DNA of 64,000 nucleotides from Thiocystis violascens DSM 198 (GCF_000227745.2 NC_018012.1:3965412-4029411); one strand, 5' to 3'. Counted from the stretch's first letter, positions 41,003-50,791 are shown. Notes: generated from the sequence alone by a model not told the origin. Numbers and translations are program-made.

Positions 41003-42409
41003 TTAACGAGCATCGGTGTTTTGCTGTTGTGAGTGGCCAACGAAAGTAACGACCGGCAGAGTGACGTGGCTGACGACGTACCGATGTTTGCCTGATGCCT
41101 CGGGCGGAATTTTATCTACGAGGTGGATGTCGACCGCAATCGAGTCACCCAGTCGGCGCTTGAACGCTTGGACGATTGCCAGCTTGTTTGTCTCTTGCCA
41201 GCGAGGATTCGGGACGATTTGAATCTCTATCAGGTCAAGCTGGTGCTGAACGATCTTGAACTCGGCGACGCCCTCGATGGCCCGCAGGATATAGATGACA
41301 GACAATGCGTGCATGACGGTTCCATCAGATTTCACCACGAAATCAGTGGAGCGCCCCACCACTTGGTCGATGACATGTAGTCCCCGTCCTTCCCGGCAGA
41401 CTTCGTGGCTCAGGCTTAGGGTGTCACCGGTATGGTAGCGGATGAAGGGCTGGGCATCGGAGCATAGTCCGGTAATGACCGCTTCGCCGATTTCATTTGG
41501 GCCGACCGGATGTCCTTGGGGGTTGAGCACCTCAATGAAGATACTTTCGCTCATCGCCAGCATTTGTCCAGCTGGCGTTTCGTGTCCAATGAAGCCACTG
41601 TCTCGGCTGCCAAATTCATTAGCGACCGGTACGCTAAAAACTTCGCTGATGATGTCACGCTGATGTGGATAGAGCGGTTCGCCCGTGGTACAGACAACCT
41701 TCAGCGAACGCAGGTGTGGGATGCGCTGACGCTCCTTCGCATGAGCCGCGAGCAAGGCAACACTACTGGCATAACCGTAGAGGCAAACGGGATCGTAGCG
41801 TTCAAGGACGACCAGATAGGTGTCCATGTTGGCCTGGGACATGTCGAAGGCGTTGAGCACGACTTGGTTGAGTAGGTGATCACGGATGGTTTTGATCCGA
41901 TCGGTTTTGTTCAACTCAACGGGCGATCCCCACAGATAGACCTCTCGTTGGCCGACATTCACGCCCCACCAGCGCCGGGCACGAATTCGACTTGCTGCAT
42001 CCGCTGCCTGGCGCAGTCGGCCATAATAAAATCGCAGCGGCTGACCGCTGGAACCGCCGGTGTTATAGGCAAAGGCGCCGCCGGGCACGCCCGTCCAACG
42101 CATTTGCTCGCCATGGAGTTGCGCGTCGGCCTTGTCCATGGTCGGAATGCGTTCGAGATCCGCGCGGGTGAGTTCGCTGTTGGGCGTGATCGCCCCGAGC
42201 CCGGCCTCGGCGAGTCGCCGCGCGTGCCAGGGGCAATGGGCATTCGCGAGGCTCAACAGGGCGGCGAGCTTGCGCATCTGAAGCCGTTCGAGTTCCTCGC
42301 GCGACAGCCATTGGGAGCGTTCCAGCGCGGCGAGATAGGGGAAGGTCGGCCGCTTCAGCAGGCGTTCCTGCAATGGATAGACCAGATGTCGGGAGAGGAA
42401 TGGATGCAT
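41003..42409 (-). CDS. CapK/PaaK-like adenylate-forming enzyme
   Basis: 468 residues. The AMP-binding loop YNTGGSSGQPLRFYYG, then LKVVCTTGEPLYPHQRDII, NEFGSRDSGFIGHE and the YHTGDTLSL core place it with phenylacetate-CoA ligase relatives found in capsule and exopolysaccharide clusters. The real substrate is unknown; it may activate an acyl or amino group used to decorate a polysaccharide. It reads with the glycosyltransferase group to the right, though a 344-base gap separates it. Confidence 0.8.
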   Translation of the reverse strand: MHPFLSRHLVYPLQERLLKRPTFPYLAALERSQWLSREELERLQMRKLAALLSLANAHCPWHARRLAEAGLGAITPNSELTRADLERIPTMDKADAQLHGEQMRWTGVPGGAFAYNTGGSSGQPLRFYYGRLRQAADAASRIRARRWWGVNVGQREVYLWGSPVELNKTDRIKTIRDHLLNQVVLNAFDMSQANMDTYLVVLERYDPVCLYGYASSVALLAAHAKERQRIPHLRSLKVVCTTGEPLYPHQRDIISEVFSVPVANEFGSRDSGFIGHETPAGQMLAMSESIFIEVLNPQGHPVGPNEIGEAVITGLCSDAQPFIRYHTGDTLSLSHEVCREGRGLHVIDQVVGRSTDFVVKSDGTVMHALSVIYILRAIEGVAEFKIVQHQLDLIEIQIVPNPRWQETNKLAIVQAFKRRLGDSIAVDIHLVDKIPPEASGKHRYVVSHVTLPVVTFVGHSQQQNTDAR

Positions 42410-42627
42410 GGCGCTCTATGTCAGTGTCGCGGTTTGGGGGCGATTGCTTTCCGGTACTTTTGCGCTCGAATTTTGCTCACGAAAAAACCGTTCTTTGCGT
42501 AGACAGACCATTCTGGTCCGCCGCCCCGTCGGGGTTGGAAGCCCTAACTCCGTAGAGTGGTTGCCGAAACTTAGGCGGTTTTTGGAAAAAACTCATACCT
42601 AGAATTGCATCCGTTCACGGCGACATT

Positions 42628-42671
42628 GAAGCCGCTCATGGTTCGAGGGCCTCACCACGAACGGCTGAACG
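42628..42671. repeat. Palindromic repeat family D, copy 2
   Basis: GAAGCCGCTCATGGTTCGAG, GGCCTCACCACGAACGGCTG. Related copies are at 10478 and 56468. It lies in the gene-free stretch 42410-42753. The rest of that stretch has a CTTCGACCCTTCGACTCGCT run near 42708 and no gene that I can support. Confidence 0.6.
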
Positions 42672-42753
42672 CTCAAAGGCTTAGCATCTCCCATCCGTCC
42701 TTGTATCTTCGACCCTTCGACTCGCTCAGGCGTCAGGGCGAATGAAAAATCGG

Positions 42754-43974
42754 TCAAGTCTTTCCCGAAAATCGCCTTGCCACCTGGAACAGCCAGGCGG
42801 GGATGGCGAGACCCGTGATCCAGGCCAGCTTGCGCAGACGATCGATCGCGGCGGCACGGCCGATCCAGATGGACAGACGCAGACTCAAGCGTTGCTCGAC
42901 CATGCTCGGGTCGCGCTGGGCGAGTCGCTCGGCAAGCTCGGCCGATGACAGGAAACGCATGTCTGGCCAACGCTCCCGCGCGCGACTCAGCAGCCGATCC
43001 AGTTCGGCAAGGCTGCGCTCGCGCTGCTCCTGCGTGCCGGTGAAGTTGACGCGATGCGTCTCGATCAGCGCCGGTCGGCCGAGCCGAACGTGCCGGGCGA
43101 TCTCCGCAAGCGTCGGTTCGACCCTGTGTCCAAGGGCTGGTTCGAAATAGATGTCCCGGACCAGATAGATGGCCCCGCTTGCGCCGCGCTCCGCGTTGAG
43201 CATCGTCCTGTCGCAGCCGCCGGGCCGACCTTCGGCGTCTCGTAGGGTCAAGCGCCGTCCGGGGGTGACGATGACCTGGATGCCGTGCTCGACCCAGGCC
43301 TGCTCTACGTCGCGGTTCCAAACGAAGGTCGGCGGAACCGCGACAGTGGGGCGGACACCGAAACAGTCCTGAAAGCGGCTGACTTCCTCCGCGACGGCCG
43401 CGCGGATCGTCTCCACGGACAGTGGCTGCGAGGGCAAAACCGAGGTGTCGGTCCAGCGACTCTGGATGGGCGACGGCAGCGTTTCGGTTTCGACCCCATC
43501 CGAGGTGAGGATCCAGTCGCGTACCAGCTTATCGTCCGCCATCGCCTTCAGGAAGGTCGGCGGCCAGTAATGCGTCATGCCATGGAGTTGCAACGCCAGG
43601 ACGCCAAGCTCCTGGCCCTGGATCAGCGCCTTGCGGATCGCATCGAAATCCGGGGCCAGTAAGGTTCTGGAGTCATGCCAGCGCAGTCCGTTGCGGCGAA
43701 TCGCCTCGTTGTCCGGGATCGCGAGAATTGCCCCGATGGTCATGACGGCGGCACGCCCGGTGGCGTCCCGATGTCTGGCGAGGATGTCGACGATCCGACC
43801 GAGCGCGGCGGCGTGGGCGGGCGGACCTGGACCCCAGTCGTCGCTTTCGACGATCAGGACGGGGACGGCAAGCGCCGGCTCGCGCCACAGGCGCTGCAAC
43901 GGGATGCGGTACGCAAGCAAGAGACCCGCCCAGATCGACGCGACGAGGATGACGAGGATGACGAGGATCAGCAT
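42754..43974 (-). CDS. Polysaccharide deacetylase-like membrane-anchored protein
   Basis: 406 residues. One N-terminal membrane segment (ILVILVILVASIWAGLLLAY) is encoded partly by a 9-base tandem repeat. The catalytic-type region opens VPVLIVESDDWGPG, with LALQLHGMTHYWPP giving an H-x3-H site, which together suggest a NodB/metal-dependent deacetylase fold. Later, TVAVPPTFVWNRDVE and LIETHRVNFTGT fit the barrel. It probably modifies an extracellular glycan made by the neighbouring genes. It is 21 bases after the glycosyltransferase gene. Confidence 0.7.
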   Translation of the reverse strand: MLILVILVILVASIWAGLLLAYRIPLQRLWREPALAVPVLIVESDDWGPGPPAHAAALGRIVDILARHRDATGRAAVMTIGAILAIPDNEAIRRNGLRWHDSRTLLAPDFDAIRKALIQGQELGVLALQLHGMTHYWPPTFLKAMADDKLVRDWILTSDGVETETLPSPIQSRWTDTSVLPSQPLSVETIRAAVAEEVSRFQDCFGVRPTVAVPPTFVWNRDVEQAWVEHGIQVIVTPGRRLTLRDAEGRPGGCDRTMLNAERGASGAIYLVRDIYFEPALGHRVEPTLAEIARHVRLGRPALIETHRVNFTGTQEQRERSLAELDRLLSRARERWPDMRFLSSAELAERLAQRDPSMVEQRLSLRLSIWIGRAAAIDRLRKLAWITGLAIPAWLFQVARRFSGKT

Positions 43975-43995
43975 CTCAGGAATGCCTGGTCATGG

Positions 43996-45171
43996 TTATG
44001 GTGACGGCGGAGACAGTAGCCGGTCATACACCGAGAGATAGCGCTTGACCATGGTGTCGAGGCTGAACTCCTGCTCGGCCCGCGTGCGTGCCCCGTTCCC
44101 TTGAGCGCGGATGAGTGACGGTTCGCGAAGATACTGACGCAGCGCCGCCGTCAACGCCTCGGCGCTGGAGGCGGCGATCAACTGGCCGGTTTCGCCCTCG
44201 ACGACAAGATCCGGGTTACCGCCAACCCGCGTGGCCACCACCGGCAGTCCGCTGGCCATCGCCTCCAGAATGGTATTGCAGATCCCTTCGGCCAGCGATG
44301 GCAGAACGAAGAGATCCAAGGCGCGGAGCAGGTCGGGGATGTCGTCGCGGGCGCCGGGAAGCCAGGCGAGATCCATGGCCCCGGCCGTGACGATCCGTTC
44401 GCGGAGTTCCGGCAGCAACGGACCGTCGCCGATCATGACCAGACGCAAGCGCTCGCGGGCAGCGGGTTCCTGGTCTAGCAGGCTGAGAAAGCTGTCGACC
44501 AGAATGCCGGGGGCCTTGACTGGCTGCATGCGCATGACGGTGCCGATGACCAGCGTTCCGGGCGGGGCGAAACCGGGCGGGAGCGCCGTCGCTTGGTTGC
44601 GCGGGACCGGGTGGAAACGCTGGGTATCGACGCCGTTGCAAATGTGGTTGATGCGTGTTGCCGGGACGCCGATGCGCTTCGCCAGATAATCGCGCTGATG
44701 CTGGGAGAGGACGATGTACTGGCTGACGAAGGGGCGAAACAGTCGGCGCAACCAGCGGTTCTTGGCGCGCGAGCCGTCGAGATCGCCAATGTCCCAACCA
44801 TGCTCGCCATGCACTCGACAGCGCACGCCGGCCAGCGCGGCGGTTGTCTGCATCTCCAGGGTCGCCATGTTCCGGGTGTGAACGATCGCGGGCCGGAGTT
44901 GACGCAGCAGCCGCCACAGGCGCCCATGGATGGCGAGATCGTTGCCTTCGCGCTTGTGCAGGGCATGCAGGGTGACATCGTCGCGCTGGATGCGCCGGCT
45001 GAAGTCGGTGTAATCCTTCATGCAGACGATGGCATGCCGGTAGCGTTCCGGCGGCATGCGATTGATCAGGTTCACCAATCCGTTTTCCAGCCCGCCGATA
45101 TCCAGCCGGTGAATGATGTGGGCGATGAGCGGCGGGGCCGCGCTCGCATCGACGGTTGGCGGGGTTTGCAT
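43996..45171 (-). CDS. GT4 glycosyltransferase, PEP-CTERM/XrtA exopolysaccharide type
   Basis: 391 residues. The N-terminus LIAHIIHRLDIGGLENGLVN followed by LINRMPPERYRHAIVCMKDY is characteristic of the sugar transferase set associated with PEP-CTERM/EpsH exopolysaccharide loci (TIGR03088-like). The GT4 donor site is seen in LFVLPSLAEGICNTILEAMA and SGLPVVATRVGGNPDLV. It adds a sugar to a lipid-linked glycan. ATG 45171 (MQTPPTV) has GAGG 7 bases upstream and is preferred over 45201. Confidence 0.88.
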   Translation of the reverse strand: MQTPPTVDASAAPPLIAHIIHRLDIGGLENGLVNLINRMPPERYRHAIVCMKDYTDFSRRIQRDDVTLHALHKREGNDLAIHGRLWRLLRQLRPAIVHTRNMATLEMQTTAALAGVRCRVHGEHGWDIGDLDGSRAKNRWLRRLFRPFVSQYIVLSQHQRDYLAKRIGVPATRINHICNGVDTQRFHPVPRNQATALPPGFAPPGTLVIGTVMRMQPVKAPGILVDSFLSLLDQEPAARERLRLVMIGDGPLLPELRERIVTAGAMDLAWLPGARDDIPDLLRALDLFVLPSLAEGICNTILEAMASGLPVVATRVGGNPDLVVEGETGQLIAASSAEALTAALRQYLREPSLIRAQGNGARTRAEQEFSLDTMVKRYLSVYDRLLSPPSP

Positions 45172-45250
45172 CGCGTGCCTCAAGCCTGGTCCATTTCGCA
45201 TCCGAGTTTAAAGCCATTGGCGGCGGGATGGAAATGATTGAAATGCGCGC

Positions 45251-45280
45251 CTGGGAGCGCCGACAGGTTGTCGGCGCTCC
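45251..45280. terminator. Hairpin between asnB-like and glycosyltransferase genes (repeat family E)
   Basis: GGAGCGCCGACA and TGTCGGCGCTCC form a 12-bp stem with a 3-base region at the tip; no T-run follows. It matches the family E element at 16436. It may be a factor-independent pause or an RNA-stabilising hairpin. Confidence 0.45.
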
Positions 45281-45295
45281 TTGTCCGCCTTCGCA

Positions 45296-47128
45296 TCAAG
45301 GTTGCTGGATGTCGTGCGTCTCCAGCCATTCCTCCAGCGTGAACATGACCCAAAGCATCTTGCCGAAATAACTGGCGTGCTCGGTCCGATGCTGGGACTG
45401 GATCCGGGCGATATAGTCCGGTTGCAGCCAGCCGCGGCGGGTGAAGTCCGAAAGCCGATCCCCGACCCGCTCGCGCAGCGGGGCATGGTCGCGCAGCCAG
45501 AGACCGAAGGGGAGACCGAAGCCGTGTTTTTCCTTGTTGATGATGGCGTCGGGCAGATACCCCTTGAGCGCGGTCTTGAAAAACCAGCGCAGATAATGCC
45601 CCTTGACCTTCCAGTCGGGCGGCACCTCGCCGGAAAACTCCACCATCGCGTCATCGAGCAGCGGATAGCGCGCCTCCACGCCCGCCGCCTCGACCATTCG
45701 GGTGACCTTGCGCAGATCGTTGTCCGCGAGGGTGAATTTGATGTCCAAGTGCAACATCCGGTTGATGAAATGCTGGCTGTCCGCGCGGTCGTAGGGGTCT
45801 TTCAAGAGACTCGCGGGGATGCCGGGGTCGATCCGGGCGAGGAACTCGGGTGCGAACATCTCCGCCAGCGGCTGACGATAGATGTAGTTATAGGTTTCCA
45901 TGCGCTCGGGCAGCGGGATCCTGGCCTGACGCACGTAGCTTTGCAGCTTGCGCGTCGGCAGCAGTCGGTCCAGGCCGGGCAGGCCGACCGCCGGTTCGAT
46001 CAGGCCATGACGCAGGAACGCGGGAATGGTCTGATAGTGCTCGAAGACTGTCTGTTTCGCGTACCGTTCGTTGCCGCCGAAAATCTCGTCCCCGCCGTCG
46101 CCGCCGAGCATGACGCCGTAGCCGTCGTCCTTGGCCAGTTTGGCGCAGAAATAGGCGGAGACGGCGGATTCGTTGGCGAAAGGTTCGTCGTATTCTCGCG
46201 CGATGAGCGGGATGGCGGTCAGGACATCATCGGGAGTCAGATAATATTCACGCGAATCCAGGCCGAAATGACGCGCGGCGAGCCGGGCGTATTCCATCTC
46301 GTCGAAGCCCTCGGCGGCGAATCCCATCGAATAGGTGCGCGCGGGCTTCCCCTGGACCTCGGTAAGCACGCCGGCGACAGTCGAACTGTCGATTCCCCCG
46401 GACAGGAAGGCGGCGACCTCGTCCGAACCTGTCGTCCGGGCCATGCTCTCGCGCAGCAACTGTTGTAAGCGGGCGGATTGTTGCTTGAAGTCGTGGTGGG
46501 GCTCGTCGCGGTAGCGCAGATGCCAGTAGAAACCGCGTTCGAGCGTTCCGCCCTTGGCATAGGCGTATTCTCCGGGCAACAGCTTGTCGATGCCCTGAAA
46601 CACGGTGCCGGGAGCGGGGACGACGGTGAAGTAGAGATAATTGAAGATGCCCTGAGGGTCCAACGCGGCGGTCACGTCTGGATGGGCCGCGACCACATCC
46701 GCGCGGTTGGAGAACACGCAGCCATCTTGGCCGACGGCAAAGGCGAGGGTCTGGATACCGATGCGATCAATGGCGAGAAAGGTCGCTTGTTCGCGGGTGT
46801 CGACGATGGCGAGGGCGAAGGCGCCCTGGATGTGCTTCGGCAGATCCTTGCCGTGCGTGCGCCAGAGTTGGAGCAGGCGATGGGCGGGGTTCTCCTGGCC
46901 GCCAGAGTCCGCGGTCAAGCGTGGCCGGCCCACGATCACCGCGAGCAGACCGTCCTGTTCCGCCACGCTGGTGTTGACGCCGACCGCCGCGACTGTGCCG
47001 TGCGGATGCGTCCGAACGCTGGCGCGGGCTGGCGCGTCGCCGCGGACCGCGAGTAGTTTGCCGAGCGTGTCCCCGATGACCGGCTCGGGTTTGGGCGCCG
47101 GGGTGAACCAACCGCAAAAGTCGTGCAT
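45296..47128 (-). CDS. Asparagine synthase-like protein with degenerate glutaminase domain
   Basis: 610 residues. The synthetase half is intact: PP-loop VAAFLSGGIDSSTVAGVL (about 245-262) and the later GYGVMLGGDGGDEIFGG and VEARYPLLDDAMVEFSG. In true class II amidotransferases the catalytic Cys is residue 2; here the protein starts MHDFCGWFTP with Cys at 5, and the RGPD and NGEIYN motifs are absent. It may use free ammonia or make another amide or ester. It lies upstream of the glycosyltransferase and deacetylase genes, so a role in exopolysaccharide modification is likely. Confidence 0.85.
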   Translation of the reverse strand: MHDFCGWFTPAPKPEPVIGDTLGKLLAVRGDAPARASVRTHPHGTVAAVGVNTSVAEQDGLLAVIVGRPRLTADSGGQENPAHRLLQLWRTHGKDLPKHIQGAFALAIVDTREQATFLAIDRIGIQTLAFAVGQDGCVFSNRADVVAAHPDVTAALDPQGIFNYLYFTVVPAPGTVFQGIDKLLPGEYAYAKGGTLERGFYWHLRYRDEPHHDFKQQSARLQQLLRESMARTTGSDEVAAFLSGGIDSSTVAGVLTEVQGKPARTYSMGFAAEGFDEMEYARLAARHFGLDSREYYLTPDDVLTAIPLIAREYDEPFANESAVSAYFCAKLAKDDGYGVMLGGDGGDEIFGGNERYAKQTVFEHYQTIPAFLRHGLIEPAVGLPGLDRLLPTRKLQSYVRQARIPLPERMETYNYIYRQPLAEMFAPEFLARIDPGIPASLLKDPYDRADSQHFINRMLHLDIKFTLADNDLRKVTRMVEAAGVEARYPLLDDAMVEFSGEVPPDWKVKGHYLRWFFKTALKGYLPDAIINKEKHGFGLPFGLWLRDHAPLRERVGDRLSDFTRRGWLQPDYIARIQSQHRTEHASYFGKMLWVMFTLEEWLETHDIQQP

Positions 47129-47162
47129 GGATTCGATCCTGGGGTGATTTGAACTGTTCTCG

Positions 47163-47247
47163 AAACCGCGCCAGCGACAACCTTTGTACGTTCAGGCGAG
47201 ACCGAGTCGATACACCATCGACACGGATCCTGCCGGAGGCGGTTTAA
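47163..47247. repeat. Family C repeat
   Basis: AAACCGCGCCAGCGAC at one end and GGAGGCGGTTTAATCC at the other. It separates the divergent asnB-like and beta-helix genes. No clear promoter motifs were found in 47129-47326. Confidence 0.5.
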
Positions 47248-47326
47248 TCCACGTTAGACTAATGCCGGCTCCCCTCTTTGGCAAACGCGCTCATGACGAA
47301 GCGTGTCTATTTAGGGTACTTTACAC

Positions 47327-48250
47327 ATGCACGCGATGTATCCAGGCATTCTCGCGCTCCTTCTCTGCTCCGTTGGACAGGCGGACACGCTTCTGGTCGG
47401 CCCCGATCAGGAGATCACCCGCATCTCGGAGGCGGCGCGACGTGCGAAAGACGGCGATCTGGTTCTCGTCGCCGCTGGGATCTATCGTGGCGATGTCGCC
47501 GTTTGGCATCAAAAGGCATTGACGATCAAGAGTGTCGGCGGGACAGCGGTTCTGGTCGCCGACGGGCAGGACGCGGAAGGCAAGGCCATCTGGGTGATCC
47601 GCCATGGGCGCTTCGAGATCCAGGGTTTCGAGTTCACCGGTGCCCGCGTTCCGAGCGGAAACGGCGCGGGGATCCGCTTCGAGGGCGGGCAACTGACGCT
47701 GTCCGACTGTTCTTTTCACGACAACCAGATGGGGTTGTTGACCAGCAACGCGGAAGACGCCGAACTGCGGATCCGCGACAGTCGCTTCGCCGATGCCCCG
47801 CGGCAGGAGGGTTCGCTGCCTCATCTGCTCTATGTCGGTCGGATCGCGCGTTTCGAGTTAACCGGCAGCCGTTTCGAGAACGGGTATCGCGGGCATCTCG
47901 TCAAATCCCGCGCGCGCAGCACCGAACTTCGCTACAACTGGATCGTGGACGGCCCCGAGGGACAGGCCTCCTACGAGGTGGATCTACCCAACGGGGGCGA
48001 GGCGGTGCTGGTCGGCAATGTGATCGCGCAGAGCGCGCAATCGGAGAATCGAGCGTTGGTTGCCTATGGGGCAGAGGGTTTGGCATGGGCATCGAACCAG
48101 CTTTTCGTCGTCCATAATACGCTTGTGAATCAAGGGAAAGCGCCCGCGTCATTTGTGCGCTTGTGGCCGGAAAAACATGCGGCGGAGTATCGTCCGACGG
48201 TTCTAACAAGAAACAATCTGGTCCTGGGCGTTGGCCATCCGCTGGAATAA
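47327..48250 (+). CDS. Secreted right-handed beta-helix protein
   Basis: 307 residues with a signal peptide (MYPGILALLLCSVGQA). The body has repeating short strands with aligned Asn/Gly turns (FEIQGFEFTGARV, LTLSDCSFHDNQMGLL, LRIRDSRFADAP, FELTGSRFENGYRG, ELRYNWIVDGPEG), typical of a pectate-lyase-like beta helix. It could bind or cleave a polysaccharide at the cell surface, in keeping with the exopolysaccharide neighbours. Confidence 0.8.
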   Translation: MHAMYPGILALLLCSVGQADTLLVGPDQEITRISEAARRAKDGDLVLVAAGIYRGDVAVWHQKALTIKSVGGTAVLVADGQDAEGKAIWVIRHGRFEIQGFEFTGARVPSGNGAGIRFEGGQLTLSDCSFHDNQMGLLTSNAEDAELRIRDSRFADAPRQEGSLPHLLYVGRIARFELTGSRFENGYRGHLVKSRARSTELRYNWIVDGPEGQASYEVDLPNGGEAVLVGNVIAQSAQSENRALVAYGAEGLAWASNQLFVVHNTLVNQGKAPASFVRLWPEKHAAEYRPTVLTRNNLVLGVGHPLE

Positions 48251-48257
48251 ATATCCC

Positions 48258-50600
48258 TCACTTCCGATTGCCGACCGCCGTCACCCAACCCGTCTCGCTC
48301 CAATAGGGCCACTGGATTAGGGCGAGCGCCGCGACGATGAAGAGATGCGCCACGACATAGCGGAGCCAAACCGTGGCTTCGTCGGCGTAGTGATTGCGGT
48401 CCGTGCTGAGCAAGAACTGGAGAGCGGAAAAGTTTTGATCGTACTTATGAATTTCGCTGGCTAAGCCAAGCTGCAGGATGGCCAACGAAATGCCCAGCAG
48501 CATCGCGACAAAGAAAACGGACGCGCCGAATCGGTGCCTAAGTGTAGGCGACGCAAGCAATGCGGAAGAAAGGAAAAGCGCGAACAACCAACCGGTCAGC
48601 ATCGCAAAAGAGAATGCGTGCGGGCGTGCCATGAGTTCTACCAGATTATCTGTCGCCGCTTGGTCCACGATCCCCCAATAGCTGATACAGAGCAGCAGCG
48701 CGGCACTCAGAATTTCCGATCCGATCGCTTGCCTTCCGATCAATACTTGAACTCCTTGTCTCGCCAGGAGGAAAACCGCGCCTGGGAATAACGCTAGTGC
48801 AATCCATCGTAAAGCCGTCTCCAACTCGTCGTGCCATTGCAGGACTGGGCTTCCGACCATGTCGAAGAGGCTCTCCTGAGGCACGGATGCTCGCAGCAAG
48901 AGGTAGATGACTGCCCCATACGCGACCATGCCAACCGGTAGGCGGTACCAACGCAGCCAACCCCTTGGGCTTAACCCGGAGAGCCATACGGGCCAAGCAG
49001 CGGTCCAATAGCAGCATATCGCAAGCAGCGCAGCGGTAATCCATGGATTCTCGCTCTGAAAAAGCTCGCGCAAGTTATAGGGAATGGACGACGTCGTTGC
49101 CGCGCTGCCAGCCACAATGGTGAGCGCTGCAACCACCATGGCGAAGTGTAAAGACTTGGAAATGGGTTTGGATGCCTCCCGACGAGGAACAAGCGATCGC
49201 TTCGTCCGTGCTCGAACGGGCGTGCTTTCCACGGCGGGGATCTCTGGCCGCAACAGCCGGCTTGCAGCAGCGTAACCGGCCATGCCGCCAAGGCACGCCA
49301 ATAACCAGTCCGTGGTATCAGGGATTTTCTCTGGCAATAGCACTTGGCCCAACTCGACGATCAGCGGAAGCATGACGATGACCAGGGTAGCAGCCAGAAA
49401 TACCGGGCGACTCCACCGACAGTCGACCTGCCGCGCACCCCATCCGATAAGCGCTCCAAGGGGCACAAAAAAAAGCGTCTTGTGAAGGACTTCGGTGATC
49501 GCCCGAAACTCGGTGCCAAAATAGTAAATCGTAAACGGTAATCTTTGAAGAAAGGTTATGCGTTCTCGAACGAGCGCCGGGTCAAGACTGAAATCGAACG
49601 GGTACCAGAAGACAAACAGCAGGATCAGGCTCCAGGTGATCGCGAACGCGAAAGGTCGCCATACCGCAGTGGGCGTTGTTGTCTGGCCGAGGCTGCGCTC
49701 GGAAGAGAAATGCGCTCCAAGCCACGCGCCGAGGGTTGCGCCGAGCATGGCGGTGAAGACATCGGTGATATCGCTGACCCTGGAATATACAAAAAGCTGA
49801 GCTAATTCAAGCCCCATCGCGATAGCGACAGTGATCCACCAGGCTTGCCAGGTATTTCGCCTTCCCGTGAATCGCCATACGAACGCTAAAGGCACCCAGG
49901 TTAGGACATCGACGCCCAAATCATAAACCAACTGTACGGGATCGGCTGGGAGCGAAGCAAAGGGCATCAGATTGACCTTGCCTTCCTGCCACTTATGAAA
50001 TATCTCAACCGCGCTGATCGTCAGGTCCAATGGCAAAACGTTATAGCCAATCATGCCGAACAGATAGACGAACGCCAGTTTTTCCAGCATAGACGACGCC
50101 GTGCGGGCTTGTGTCCAAGCCGTCAGCCAATCGCGAAGGCCACTGCCATATCTCCAGGCGAGCGCAACGCCGACGATTCCGCCCAGGGTTTCGGCAAGGA
50201 TGTCGTTCTGAGAAACGGTTCGCTGCGGGAAAAAGAGTTGAGTGAACTCAATGCTAAAGCTCAGGAGCGCCGCTGTGAGAATGGCGAACAGAGAAATGAT
50301 CGCGCCTCTTCGTCCTCCTGGGCAAGCGAGTGCGACCAGCCATAAAAAGGTGAGCGGAATGAAGAGCAGGAGATTCGCAACCCAGTCTGCACGAGAGCCA
50401 ATTCCCAGATTCAGGAATGGAACTTGTCGAAATCGCGCGATCGCTTCATGAAACGGCATCGGTTGGTATTCGAGCGGCACGAAGCTGCCGTACACAACGA
50501 ACAGCGTATAGAGGAACGCAGCCAAGAGCAACGGCGCGCGGAGGCTCGCATTGCCAGCGCTATCGGAGACGTCGCTGAAACTTTCAGATACATTGGCCAC
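48258..50600 (-). CDS. Multi-module VanZ-family membrane protein
   Basis: 780 residues, about 18-20 membrane segments. Three VanZ-like modules can be read: about 22-150 (LEYQPMPFHEAIARFRQVPF, SRADWVANLLLFIPLTFLWL, SFSIEFTQLFFPQRTVSQND), about 175-300 (DLGVDVLTWVPLAFVWRF, ELAQLFVYSRVSDITDVF) and about 315-460 (HKTLFFVPLGALIGWG, ELGQVLLPEKIPDTTDWL). The C-terminal 300 residues are further hydrophobic sequence. VanZ proteins give low-level teicoplanin resistance in enterococci and occur in exopolysaccharide loci. Codon use is less GC-rich than its neighbours. Confidence 0.82.
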   Translation of the reverse strand: MANVSESFSDVSDSAGNASLRAPLLLAAFLYTLFVVYGSFVPLEYQPMPFHEAIARFRQVPFLNLGIGSRADWVANLLLFIPLTFLWLVALACPGGRRGAIISLFAILTAALLSFSIEFTQLFFPQRTVSQNDILAETLGGIVGVALAWRYGSGLRDWLTAWTQARTASSMLEKLAFVYLFGMIGYNVLPLDLTISAVEIFHKWQEGKVNLMPFASLPADPVQLVYDLGVDVLTWVPLAFVWRFTGRRNTWQAWWITVAIAMGLELAQLFVYSRVSDITDVFTAMLGATLGAWLGAHFSSERSLGQTTTPTAVWRPFAFAITWSLILLFVFWYPFDFSLDPALVRERITFLQRLPFTIYYFGTEFRAITEVLHKTLFFVPLGALIGWGARQVDCRWSRPVFLAATLVIVMLPLIVELGQVLLPEKIPDTTDWLLACLGGMAGYAAASRLLRPEIPAVESTPVRARTKRSLVPRREASKPISKSLHFAMVVAALTIVAGSAATTSSIPYNLRELFQSENPWITAALLAICCYWTAAWPVWLSGLSPRGWLRWYRLPVGMVAYGAVIYLLLRASVPQESLFDMVGSPVLQWHDELETALRWIALALFPGAVFLLARQGVQVLIGRQAIGSEILSAALLLCISYWGIVDQAATDNLVELMARPHAFSFAMLTGWLFALFLSSALLASPTLRHRFGASVFFVAMLLGISLAILQLGLASEIHKYDQNFSALQFLLSTDRNHYADEATVWLRYVVAHLFIVAALALIQWPYWSETGWVTAVGNRK

Positions 50601-50791
50601 AATTGCACGCCTCGTCTTCTGTGAGCCTTGACCATTGAGAATACAACGAGCTTTTTTGCTCGAATAAGCCGAACGGCAGATGGCACGATGAGATTCTCTC
50701 GACCAACCCTGCGCTCGGTCGATGCATGACCCCTGCCTTTGCCCTAGTCACTCATTGAGCAGGCCATTCAATACTCGATCAGCACCAATCA

